DNA from: Jatrophihabitans sp.
GTDB lineage: Bacteria > Actinomycetota > Actinomycetes > Mycobacteriales > Jatrophihabitantaceae
Assembly (NCBI GenBank): GCA_036399055.1
Contig: DASWNX010000016.1
Coordinates: 60,685-124,684, forward strand
Reading direction: 5' to 3'
DNA: 64,000 nucleotides
Shown: in pieces, positions 36,939-44,468 of the stretch
How the letters are laid out: each line of letters starts with the position of its first letter
Position numbering within the stretch: the first letter of the stretch is position 1
Program-made: the position numbers and the translations under genes
Notes under the pieces: generated by a model
Told to the model about the DNA's origin: nothing
The model's input: the letters and a program-made list of their open reading frames with translations, nothing else
The model's database searches: none

Positions 36939-36967
36939 TCGCGGGCCAGCGGCCGGTCGTTCGACAG

Positions 36968-37387
36968 TCAGTTGTTCGGGGCGGCGGCGCTGATGTCGGC
37001 CAGCGCTGAGTTCTCGTCCAACACCATCGCGAGGTCACCCAGGCTGAGGATGCCCACCGCGTGGTCGTTCTCCACCACCGGCAGCCGGCGCACGGCGTTG
37101 CCGCGCATCAGCTGAACCGCCTGCGCCAGCGAGGTGTCCGGCCCGACGGTCTGCAGGTCGGTGGTAGAGCAGACCTGCCGCACCGGCGTCGATGAGTCCT
37201 TGCCCTCAGCCACGACTCGGACGGCGATGTCACGGTCAGTGAGGATGCCCACGACCCGGCCGTTGTCGAGCACGATCACGTCACCGCTGTCGGCGTCACG
37301 CATCCGACGGGCAGCCTCGAGGACCGGCTCGTCGGCTTCGATGGTCTCGGGGTCTCTTGTCATCACATCGGACACGGTTGCAGCCAT
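36968..37387 (-). CDS. Tandem CBS-domain protein
   Basis: A 139-residue protein made of two CBS motifs (VSDVMTRDPETIEADEPVLEA...VGILTDRDIAVRVV and TVGPDTSLAQAVQLM...VGILSLGDLAMVL). CBS pairs bind adenosine nucleotides and sense energy state. Tandem ATG codons follow GAGGAGG; 37387 has the better spacing. No partner domain is present. Confidence 0.9.
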   Translation of the reverse strand: MAATVSDVMTRDPETIEADEPVLEAARRMRDADSGDVIVLDNGRVVGILTDRDIAVRVVAEGKDSSTPVRQVCSTTDLQTVGPDTSLAQAVQLMRGNAVRRLPVVENDHAVGILSLGDLAMVLDENSALADISAAAPNN

Positions 37388-37923
37388 CATGACCTCCTCG
37401 TTGAGCCGGCATCGCCTCACAGCAGGCCCGAACGCGGGGTGGCGCGGCGCTGGTGAGGGATCGGCGGGCACTGGATCGCTTCTGACCAGACCCCGTCACG
37501 GTAGTCCGAAGCCACGTGATCGCACCAGCAGTCAGGCAGGGCCGTCATGCGCCGGGCGCCGGGGCCGCTGGGTCGTTCAGAGCCGTGCCGGCGAACCGGG
37601 GAGCGTCAGGGGCGTCCTACGGCGCAGCGACCGCCCCATTCGCGGTGATCGCCAGTGGCGCGCCCTTTGCCCGCATGAACGCACACTCACCAGCCATCAA
37701 GCCGGCCGAATAGCTGTGGCATGCAGTCAGCAAACAGATATAACGCTTTACTTCTCTGGCGCGCCGGTCATACTATGAACCGCCAACGCGGGCTTTGCGG
37801 AGAATGCGAAATTCGCGTGATGTATCTAGACAGCTCACCTTATCCGGCGATAGCAGAGATCGCGTCGATTCAACCCCCGTGCCCTGACCGAACTCGCCTA
37901 GACTCATCGAGGAGCTTCTAGCA
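37388..37923. other. Long non-coding, locally AT-richer intergenic region
   Basis: About 535 bp between the CBS gene and the heme N-oxygenase-like gene. Roughly 37715-37890 is richer in A/T than its surroundings and holds several TATAAT-like tracts (for example GATATAACG near 37738), consistent with promoter DNA. A 66-codon frame at 37721-37921 ends 2 bp before the next start, but has no recognisable features. Nothing else can be supported. Confidence 0.5.
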
Positions 37924-38694
37924 TTGAACGCCAACGGTGTGACTCATGCTTCTGACACGCAGGCGTCGTTGCTGCGCCATCCCCATGACATCCCAGTCGA
38001 CGGCTGGCAACACGAGGCCGCCGCAGCCTTCTCCGCACGCATGCTGAGCGAGGAGTCCCTATTTCCGTGCATTTTCGGCGTCACCGCGGTGCGAAAAGGA
38101 ACAGTACGGTACAGCTTCATCCCCGCGGGTGAGGCGCGGGTCGCCACGTTAGCGGCCGCGCTCACCGAATTCACATCCATCGCGGCCACGCTCGGCAACC
38201 GCACCTCCTTGATCTGCTTCTTCGACTTCCAGGCCGGCGTGGAGACACTCGACGAGCACCGTGACCATTTCTGGGCACTGTTGAGCGATCTTTCTGCGAT
38301 TGACCCCAGTGAATGGCCTCCTGGCATCTCGCAGAATCCCGAGGACTCGACCTGGGAATTCTCCTTCAACTCCACGCCTATGTTCGTCGTCGCGAACACG
38401 CCCCGACATGTGGCTCGCCGCAGTCGCAAGTCCCGGTACCTCACGATCACGTTCCAACCACGATTCGTCTTCGACGACCTGAAGGCCGGCACGCCGACAG
38501 GGGACAAGGCGCGCGCCGTCATCCGCAGGCGGCTTGACTCCTACGACTCGGTGGAGCGGACCCCGCTGCTGGGTAGTTTCGGCGAACCGGGCAATGTGGA
38601 GTGGAGCCAGTACTTTCTCAATGACGACAACGCGCCTGCCGACCTGGCCGCCGGCTGCCCGATGAGGCACGCTCGGTCAGCAGGCGCTGGCTGA
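37924..38694 (+). CDS. YqcI/YcgG-family protein, putative heme-dependent N-oxygenase
   Basis: A 256-residue protein with family marks LFPCIFGVTAVRKGTVRYSFIP and YLTITFQPRFVFDDL. Characterised relatives are heme enzymes that N-hydroxylate arginine- or aminoimidazole-type substrates in natural-product pathways. The start is probably TTG 37924 with GAGGAG nine bases upstream; GTG 37939 is an alternative. One TTA codon (38149). A cupin gene follows 42 bp later. The substrate here is unknown. Confidence 0.78.
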   Translation: MNANGVTHASDTQASLLRHPHDIPVDGWQHEAAAAFSARMLSEESLFPCIFGVTAVRKGTVRYSFIPAGEARVATLAAALTEFTSIAATLGNRTSLICFFDFQAGVETLDEHRDHFWALLSDLSAIDPSEWPPGISQNPEDSTWEFSFNSTPMFVVANTPRHVARRSRKSRYLTITFQPRFVFDDLKAGTPTGDKARAVIRRRLDSYDSVERTPLLGSFGEPGNVEWSQYFLNDDNAPADLAAGCPMRHARSAGAG

Positions 38695-38736
38695 CGTCCC
38701 GGCCGAAATCGAACAACGACATCTCGAGGAGTCCTC

Positions 38737-39099
38737 ATGGGATCGCCGATCATCACCACCGAGCCGGAGCTGCCGCTGGCCGAGCGACTGGCCCAGTTCG
38801 TCCCGGAGCAGGGCAGCTTCGAGTACCAGCATGACGGCGCCGGCAAGACGCACAACTGGCACAAGCACAGCCTGAACGAGACCCTCTTCGTGCTGCAGGG
38901 CGGCATGGAGGTGTTCTGGTTCCAGGACGGCGCGGTGCGGCGGCAGAGCTGCGGCGTCGGCACCAGGATCGCCTTGCCTGCCGAGACGGTGCACGGATCG
39001 ACAGCGGGACCCGCTGGTTGCACCTATATCATCGCCCCTGAGAACGGCGTCACCGCTAAGACCACCTTTCTTCCGATGGAGGAGCATCCCAAGGAATGA
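38737..39099 (+). CDS. Single-domain cupin protein
   Basis: A 120-residue cupin. Motif 1 carries the ligand set WHKHSLNETLFVLQGGMEVFW (two His and a Glu), and motif 2 has LPAETVHGST with the third His. Thus a metal-binding centre is likely. It could be a small dioxygenase, an isomerase or a binding protein. It lies between the N-oxygenase-like gene and the permease in one direction. Confidence 0.82.
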   Translation: MGSPIITTEPELPLAERLAQFVPEQGSFEYQHDGAGKTHNWHKHSLNETLFVLQGGMEVFWFQDGAVRRQSCGVGTRIALPAETVHGSTAGPAGCTYIIAPENGVTAKTTFLPMEEHPKE

Positions 39100-39151
39100 G
39101 TGCGCCACAGGGTGCTGAGTCGCCAGTGCCCGCCCCGGTAGGCCAGCGATC

Positions 39152-40474
39152 ATGACCGCCTCGTCACCGGCCACCGTCCCAGAGAGCACTCCGACGCCCC
39201 AGGGCCGGCTCAGCGCGCATCTGGGCCTGCCCGGCGCCACCGCACTGGCCATCACCGTCGTGGTGGGCAGCGGTGCGCTGGTGCTGCCGGGGATCGCCTA
39301 CCGGCAGGCAGGCCAGGACGCCGTCTTCGCCTGGATGGTCGCCGCGGCCGTCACCGTTCCGCTTCTGATCGTGTTCGCGCGCCTGGGAGCGCGCTACCCC
39401 GGCGCAGGCGGCGTCGCGGGCTTCGTCCACGCGGGCTTCGGCCGAACCGCCGCCGCCGCCGTCGAGGTGCTCCTGCTCGGCACATTCGCCCTGGGCATCC
39501 CCGCCATCGCGCTCACCGGCGGCAACTACGTGGTGCGCGCGCTGGGGCTGTCTGTGCGGCCCGGTCCGGCGGCCGCGGTCCTGGTCATCGGCGCGGGAGT
39601 CGTCGTGGCCATCGGGGTCCGGTTGTCCGGACGGCTGCAGACGGTGCTGGCCTTGATGCTCACCATCGGCCTGTTCTGCGCGGCGTTCCTGGCCCTCCGA
39701 AACCCGGTCACCTCAGTGACCGTGCACGTTCCCACCGACACCGAGCACCTGCTCATCGTCGCCGCCACGGTCGGCACGGTGTTCTTCGCCTTCACCGGCT
39801 GGGAGATGATCTCGTTCACCACCGAGGAATACCGCAATCCGCGACGTGACTTCCCCCGAGTGCTGGTGCTCAGCTTCGTTCTGGTCACCGTCATGTACGT
39901 CCTGCTCGCGATGGGGTTACAGGCCCAGCTGCCCTCGAATCATCCCGGCCTGAGCGGTGCGCCGGTCGGCGAGATGGTCGAGCAGGCAGCCGGCAACGGC
40001 GCGGCTCAGGCCACCACCGTGCTGGGAGTCACGGCGATCGCGGCGAATCTGGTAGGCGCGTTCTGGGGGGTGTCGCGGCTGGTGATGTCCAGTGCCCGAG
40101 CCGGCCTGCTGCCTCGTCCACTGGCCCACGTGCACGCCAAGAGCTCCTCGCCTCGCCGCGCGGTCGCGGCGTGCGTGGCGACCTGTCTGGTGATCATCGG
40201 CCTCCAGACGGCCGGCCTGTTCTCCCTCGACATCATGTTGAGCCTGGCTGGCCGCAATTTCTACGTGGTCTACCTGTTGAGCGCCCTGGCCTACGCGCGC
40301 CTGTTCACCGGTCGGGCGCGGGTTTTCGGCGTCATCGTGGCCGTAGCCCTGGCAACGCTGACTCTCGGCTTCGGGCTCACCTCGTGGGCTTACCTGCTGA
40401 CGCTGCTGGCAGTGGGCGCCCTGGCGCACCGGCAGCGCGGCCGGCGAGCCGCCCAGGCGGGCACGCTCACCTGA
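39152..40474 (+). CDS. APC-superfamily amino acid/amine permease
   Basis: A 440-residue membrane protein with about 12 hydrophobic segments, starting with GLPGATALAITVVVGSGALVLPGIAY, the TM1 pattern of APC carriers, and FAFTGWEMISFTTEEYRNPRRDFPR after TM6. It may import a precursor or export an amino-acid-like product of the neighbouring locus. One TTA codon (39917). The roughly 270 bp after it form the promoter region of the ligase operon. Confidence 0.87.
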   Translation: MTASSPATVPESTPTPQGRLSAHLGLPGATALAITVVVGSGALVLPGIAYRQAGQDAVFAWMVAAAVTVPLLIVFARLGARYPGAGGVAGFVHAGFGRTAAAAVEVLLLGTFALGIPAIALTGGNYVVRALGLSVRPGPAAAVLVIGAGVVVAIGVRLSGRLQTVLALMLTIGLFCAAFLALRNPVTSVTVHVPTDTEHLLIVAATVGTVFFAFTGWEMISFTTEEYRNPRRDFPRVLVLSFVLVTVMYVLLAMGLQAQLPSNHPGLSGAPVGEMVEQAAGNGAAQATTVLGVTAIAANLVGAFWGVSRLVMSSARAGLLPRPLAHVHAKSSSPRRAVAACVATCLVIIGLQTAGLFSLDIMLSLAGRNFYVVYLLSALAYARLFTGRARVFGVIVAVALATLTLGFGLTSWAYLLTLLAVGALAHRQRGRRAAQAGTLT

Positions 40475-40743
40475 GACGCTCGCCCCGCTAGACCTTTCAC
40501 GCTGCCGACGCCCGATTAGTCCCTGGCAGCGTCAATACGAAGGTCGACCTATTTTGTCCAGTGCAAAGGGAAGTTCGCAGTCGGTGAGCTAGTGAAATCG
40601 CGTATGCAGGTGACTACAAGCGCAATGACATGAAGGTGCGAAGAGCGTAAGGTCTGCGGCGTCCGTTAGGACTGCCCACCCATCGGAATCGCTCGCATTC
40701 CTCAGCACTGCGCCCGCATCGATAGAAGTCTTGGAGCCCTCGC

Positions 40744-42138
40744 ATGACCATGGAGCAGCGGGCGGATCCGTCGTGGGCGACCGATGCCGGCTGGGTGGAG
40801 GAGATCCTGCTGGCCGGGCGCGATGACCAGGTCTGCTTTCGCCTGCACGACATCATCGACCGCGCCACGTTGCGCAGGCTGGTGGCCGATCGCCGGGACC
40901 GGCTCAGTGCCGCCGGCCTGCGGCCAGGCGGCGCGGCCGCGTTGCGGCTGCCGCCGTCGATCGCCTACGTGGCCAACCTGCTCGCGGTCTGGCAGCTGGG
41001 CGCCCAGGCGATCCTGCTCGATTACCGGCTCACCGACCACGAGGTGGAGCAGGCCCGGCAACGGCTGTCGCCACAGGTGAGCGTCGCACCGGTGCGGGTG
41101 GCCGGCGGGCTGCGGGTCTTCTTCGACGTCGAGGACGCCATCACCCGGCACGGCGACGAGCCGGCTGGCAGCGAGCACGCGGTCGTGCAGCTGAGCTCGG
41201 GCTCGACCGGGCCGTCCAAGGTGATCGGCCGGACTGCCGCGGACCTGATCGCCGAGGTCCGGCGCTACACCCAGATCGAGGGGGTGGCGTTGCCGGGTGA
41301 GCGGATCATCCTGCTGCCCTCGATGACGCATGTGCTGGGATTGGTCGGCGGCCTGCTGTACGGCCTGCACGCAGGTGTCGAGCTGGTCCCGCCGCAGCGG
41401 CTCACCGGCGACAGCATCCTGGACGCGATCGAGAGCGCCGACAGCCCCGCGACGGTGCTGGGAGTGCCGTTTCACATCACCCTGCTCAACGCCACGGCTG
41501 CGCAGCGGCGGCCCCGGCAGCTGCGCCGGATGATCACCGGCGGCGAGCTGGTGCCAGCTGCGACGGTGGCCGGTTTTCTCGACCGGTACCAGGCGCCGCT
41601 GGGAAACATGTACGGGATGACCGAGGTCGGCGTGATCGGGACAGACCTGGACGGCAGTCACCGGCCGGCGGTTCGTCCCGCGCCAGGCATCACGGTCCGG
41701 GCCCAGGACGGTGAGTTGCAGATCGCGCGGGCCGCCACCCCCTACCTGGGAGAGGCTGTGCCTGGGCGTTGGTCCGAGGGCTGGTTGCGGACTCGGGACG
41801 CGGGCGTCGTGGATCCCGCCACCGGGTTGGTCACCATCCTCGGACGGCTGGACTCCCAGGTCACCATCGGCGGGATGCAGGTCGACCTGGCCGAGGTGGA
41901 GAGCAGCATCGGCGCCCTGCCCGGCGTGGTGGCGGCGGTGGTGCTGTTCGACGAGGCGATCGTCGCCTATCTGCAGCTGGAGCAGCGGCATCGGATCGAA
42001 GACGTCGAAGCGCGGCTGGCCACCCAGCTAGCCCGCTTCAAGCAGCCGCGGGTCTTTCGGGTCTTCGATCAATTCCCCCGGACCGCGACCGGCAAGCTGG
42101 TCCGCGACCCTGCCGCGCTGCGTGCGGGCGCGGCATGA
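40744..42138 (+). CDS. AMP-dependent acyl/aryl-acid ligase
   Basis: A 464-residue ANL-superfamily enzyme. Phosphate loop QLSSGSTGPSKVIGR near 155, aromatic motif NMYGMTEVGVIG, GRLDSQVTIGGMQVDLAEVE, and catalytic Lys in TATGKLVRDP near the C-terminus. It should adenylate a carboxylic acid and load a carrier protein. It is short for the family because the N-terminal subdomain is trimmed. It heads an operon that includes two carrier proteins and hydroxyphenylglycine genes, so an aryl or amino acid substrate is plausible but unproven. Confidence 0.9.
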   Translation: MTMEQRADPSWATDAGWVEEILLAGRDDQVCFRLHDIIDRATLRRLVADRRDRLSAAGLRPGGAAALRLPPSIAYVANLLAVWQLGAQAILLDYRLTDHEVEQARQRLSPQVSVAPVRVAGGLRVFFDVEDAITRHGDEPAGSEHAVVQLSSGSTGPSKVIGRTAADLIAEVRRYTQIEGVALPGERIILLPSMTHVLGLVGGLLYGLHAGVELVPPQRLTGDSILDAIESADSPATVLGVPFHITLLNATAAQRRPRQLRRMITGGELVPAATVAGFLDRYQAPLGNMYGMTEVGVIGTDLDGSHRPAVRPAPGITVRAQDGELQIARAATPYLGEAVPGRWSEGWLRTRDAGVVDPATGLVTILGRLDSQVTIGGMQVDLAEVESSIGALPGVVAAVVLFDEAIVAYLQLEQRHRIEDVEARLATQLARFKQPRVFRVFDQFPRTATGKLVRDPAALRAGAA

Positions 42139-42218
42139 CCGAGGTCGTGCTCGACAGCGTCCGGGCCGGCGCCGGGACCGATCGCGTTCACGGAGAGAAG
42201 GTGTCTCATGCGGGATGA
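42135..42218 (+). CDS. Possible 27-residue coupling micro-ORF
   Basis: Starts at the ATGA overlapping the ligase stop and ends 11 bp into the following carrier-protein gene (start 42208). It may translate through the 69-bp gap and couple the two genes. The encoded sequence has no features. Could be chance. Confidence 0.25.
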   Translation: MTEVVLDSVRAGAGTDRVHGEKVSHAG

Positions 42219-42477
42219 GGTTCGCCGGTTCATCGTCTCCTCATTGGCGGAGATGAACTATGACGTCACAGCCCTCGATGACGCCACGACGCTCGGGCCG
42301 GCTGGCCTGGACCTGGAATCCCTCGCCCTGGCCGATCTGCTGATGCGAGCCGAGGAGCGCTATAGCATCACCTTCACCGAAGCTGAGTGCAAGGAGCTTT
42401 CCCTGATGAACGTCGGCGATTTAACCGAGGCAGTCGTCGATCGGATCGGCCAGACCGCCGGCAGCCGGCAGTCCTGA
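42208..42477 (+). CDS. Acyl/peptidyl carrier protein
   Basis: An 89-residue carrier protein. The phosphopantetheine serine is Ser38 in GLDLESLALADLL. Helix II and III patterns (EERYSITFTEAECKELSLMNVGDLTEAV) are typical. GAGAGAAGG precedes the start. It contains a TTA codon (42421). Its stop and the next ATG share a base (TGATG). It is the probable acceptor for the upstream ligase. Confidence 0.88.
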   Translation: MRDEVRRFIVSSLAEMNYDVTALDDATTLGPAGLDLESLALADLLMRAEERYSITFTEAECKELSLMNVGDLTEAVVDRIGQTAGSRQS

Positions 42478-42719
42478 TGCCTGATCACTCAGCCCTGCAA
42501 AGGGCGGACGTTCTCGCGATGCTGGCCGAGCTCGGAACCCGTGGCCCGGATGCGGTGTGGGAGCGGCTGAGCTCGATGGAGGTCGCCTGGCTGGTGCATC
42601 AGGTCGAGCAGCGCTATGACGTCGAACTGGACCTCGACGACGACGAGCTGACGCGACTACGCACGATCTCGGACGCGGTGAGCCTGCTGGACGAGTCCGT
42701 CCGGGCCAGACGTGGCTGA
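42477..42719 (+). CDS. Second, divergent carrier-protein-like protein
   Basis: An 80-residue ACP-like helical protein. The prosthetic-group motif reads ERLSSMEVAWLVHQVEQRY; Ser33 is in the expected place but the preceding Asp of the usual DSM motif is Ser. Acidic C-terminal half (DLDDDEL). It overlaps the next gene by 8 bp. It could be a specialised carrier or a non-modified partner protein. Confidence 0.75.
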   Translation: MPDHSALQRADVLAMLAELGTRGPDAVWERLSSMEVAWLVHQVEQRYDVELDLDDDELTRLRTISDAVSLLDESVRARRG

Positions 42720-43803
42720 GGCCAGGCCGGTCGGCATCGCGGGCCTGGCGGTGCTCAGCGCGCTCGGCCGTGGCGCCGAGCCGCAGCTGGCCGCCGCCCT
42801 CTCCGGCGTCGCGGCGTTCGGACCGGTGGACCGCTTCGATGTCAGCGGCCGGCGAGTCGGGGTGGCGGCCACCCTGGGGCAGGTCGACACGCTGACCGCC
42901 GAGCTGGCCGAGGTCATCGAAGCCGCCTGCGCCGACGCCGGCCTCAACGCCGCGCAGCGAGCCGGCAGCCTGCTGTTGCTTGCGCTGCATGGATATCCCG
43001 GGGCCACCGCGTGCGCCCTCGACCTGGCCGAGCGCGCCGGACTGGCCGGCGTCGGCCGGGTCTACATCGGCGCCTGCGTGTCTGCCAGCACCGCGGTCGC
43101 CGATGCGGCCGCGATGATCGGCCGAGGGGTGGACCGGGTAGTGGTCGCCGCTGGCTATCTGGTGGAGTCCGATCAGTTTGCCCTGTTTGACTCTGGCCAA
43201 GCGCTGTCGACCGACGGCGCGGTCCGTCCTTTCAGCGCCGGCCGGCAGGGCTCGCTGCTCGGCGACGGAGTCGCGGCGGTGGTGCTCGAATCCGGTGCGG
43301 CCGCCGCCGGTAGAGGCCATCAGCCGGCGGTCGAGCTGGTGGGCTGGGGTCGAGCCGGAGACGCCTACCACCCGTGCCAGCCGGCGCGGGACGGCCGAGG
43401 CCTGGCCCGGGCGATCGAGGCGGCGTTGCGACGGGCTGACGTCTCGGCGCACGCGATCGGTTACGTCAACGCCAACGCCACCGGGACCCTGCTCAGCGAC
43501 ACCGCCGAGGCCGCAGCGCTGCACCGCGCGCTGGGCAGCGCCGCGGCTCGGGTGCCGATCAGCTCGACCAAGGCGGTGCACGGCCATGCGCTGGAGGCCT
43601 CCGGCCTGCTGGAACTGGTGATCACAGTGCTGTCCTTGCAGGCGGGGAAGCTGCCGGTCAACGCCGGTTACCTCGGGCCGGACGACAGCTGTGAGCTCGA
43701 CGTCATCCTGGCTTCACCTCGAACGGTGGCCAGCCCCTACGCGTTGAGCCTGAATTCGGCTTTCGGCGGCGCCAACACCGCCCTCCTGGTGCGTGTCGCA
43801 TGA
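42712..43803 (+). CDS. Beta-ketoacyl synthase with Cys-Asn-His site
   Basis: A 363-residue thiolase-fold condensing enzyme of the FabF/KS-alpha type, shorter than the usual 410-420. Cys122 (IGACVSAST) is the acyl-binding residue. His292 (AVHGHALEASG) matches the second catalytic His. The first is replaced: VNANATGTLLSD has Asn255 where VNAHGTxT is normal. It starts at GTG overlapping the carrier gene and overlaps the next gene by ATGA. Loss of one His may impair decarboxylation and favour acyl transfer or another condensation. It is immediately followed by a half-length KS-like protein. Confidence 0.88.
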   Translation: MAEARPVGIAGLAVLSALGRGAEPQLAAALSGVAAFGPVDRFDVSGRRVGVAATLGQVDTLTAELAEVIEAACADAGLNAAQRAGSLLLLALHGYPGATACALDLAERAGLAGVGRVYIGACVSASTAVADAAAMIGRGVDRVVVAAGYLVESDQFALFDSGQALSTDGAVRPFSAGRQGSLLGDGVAAVVLESGAAAAGRGHQPAVELVGWGRAGDAYHPCQPARDGRGLARAIEAALRRADVSAHAIGYVNANATGTLLSDTAEAAALHRALGSAAARVPISSTKAVHGHALEASGLLELVITVLSLQAGKLPVNAGYLGPDDSCELDVILASPRTVASPYALSLNSAFGGANTALLVRVA

Positions 43804-44468
43804 GCGCTCCTGGCGCGTGCGAGGTCAGGACAGCCAGCCCGCTGGTGGTCCTGAGCGAGTGCCGGTGGCCAAGCGGGCCGGACGAGCAGCCGCCGCCTCC
43901 GCTTCCCGGCTACGTGCTGTCATCGTTCAGCCCGCTGGTCGCAGCGGTCGCTGACGGCTGCCTGACCGAGCACTACGCCCAACCCTCGGCCTCAGCAGCG
44001 TCCCGGCAGCGCACCGCCGTGCTGCTGGTCAGCCGCGGCAATGACGTGGTCAGCGCCGAGCACGTGCGCGACAAGGTCGCCAGCGGCCGGCGGGTCGGCC
44101 CGTTGTTCTTCTTCCAAGCCGCCCCCAACAGCGTGGTGGGCCAGGTCACCGCGCACTGGGGCCTGGGCGGTCCGGTGGTGTGCATCAGCCCGGTCGGCGA
44201 CCCGCTCGCCGACGGGATGGCCGAGGCGGCGCTGCTGCTGGAGGACGGTGACGCCGACGAGGTGCTGCTGATCCTGGTCGAGCAGGGCGGCGATGCCGCG
44301 GACTCGGCTGACCGAGCCCACGCGCTCCTGCTCTCCACGACGGAAATCTCCACGACGGAAATCTCCACGACGGAGGTCGGGCCGGCCAGCCGCGGCTCGA
44401 GTCCGCCTGACCCGCCGGTCGCCGCGGGCGTCGCTGACCATCACCAACCCGAGGGGATCACCCAATGA
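43800..44468 (+). CDS. Half-length ketosynthase-like protein
   Basis: A 222-residue protein resembling the short N-terminal ketosynthase-type partner subunits found next to ketosynthases in aryl polyene loci (RTAVLLVSRGND; LFFFQAAPNSVVGQVTAHWGLGGPVVCIS). It has no active-site Cys. Probably a chain-length-factor-like partner of the preceding KS. Its C-terminal 45 residues contain a STTEI repeat. ATGA overlaps lie at both ends (43800, 44465). Confidence 0.7.
   Translation: MSAPGACEVRTASPLVVLSECRWPSGPDEQPPPPLPGYVLSSFSPLVAAVADGCLTEHYAQPSASAASRQRTAVLLVSRGNDVVSAEHVRDKVASGRRVGPLFFFQAAPNSVVGQVTAHWGLGGPVVCISPVGDPLADGMAEAALLLEDGDADEVLLILVEQGGDAADSADRAHALLLSTTEISTTEISTTEVGPASRGSSPPDPPVAAGVADHHQPEGITQ
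44334..44378. repeat. 15-bp tandem repeat, three copies
   Basis: TCCACGACGGAAATC is repeated three times, the third copy with two changes, giving STTEI-STTEI-STTEV near the end of the half-length ketosynthase-like protein. Confidence 0.9.

Noticed and set aside
37721-37921. 66-codon frame directly before the N-oxygenase-like start
   Set aside because: It lacks a good ribosome site and any recognisable motif, and it lies in AT-richer likely promoter DNA. It is mentioned only in the intergenic note.
40475-40743. Possible tRNA or small RNA between the permease and ligase genes
   Set aside because: No cloverleaf arms or terminator-like hairpin with a poly-T were found. It reads as a promoter region.
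42135-42218. The 27-codon frame before the first carrier gene as a confident gene
   Set aside because: It could be a coupling micro-ORF but it ends inside the next gene and has no motif. It is listed with low confidence only.
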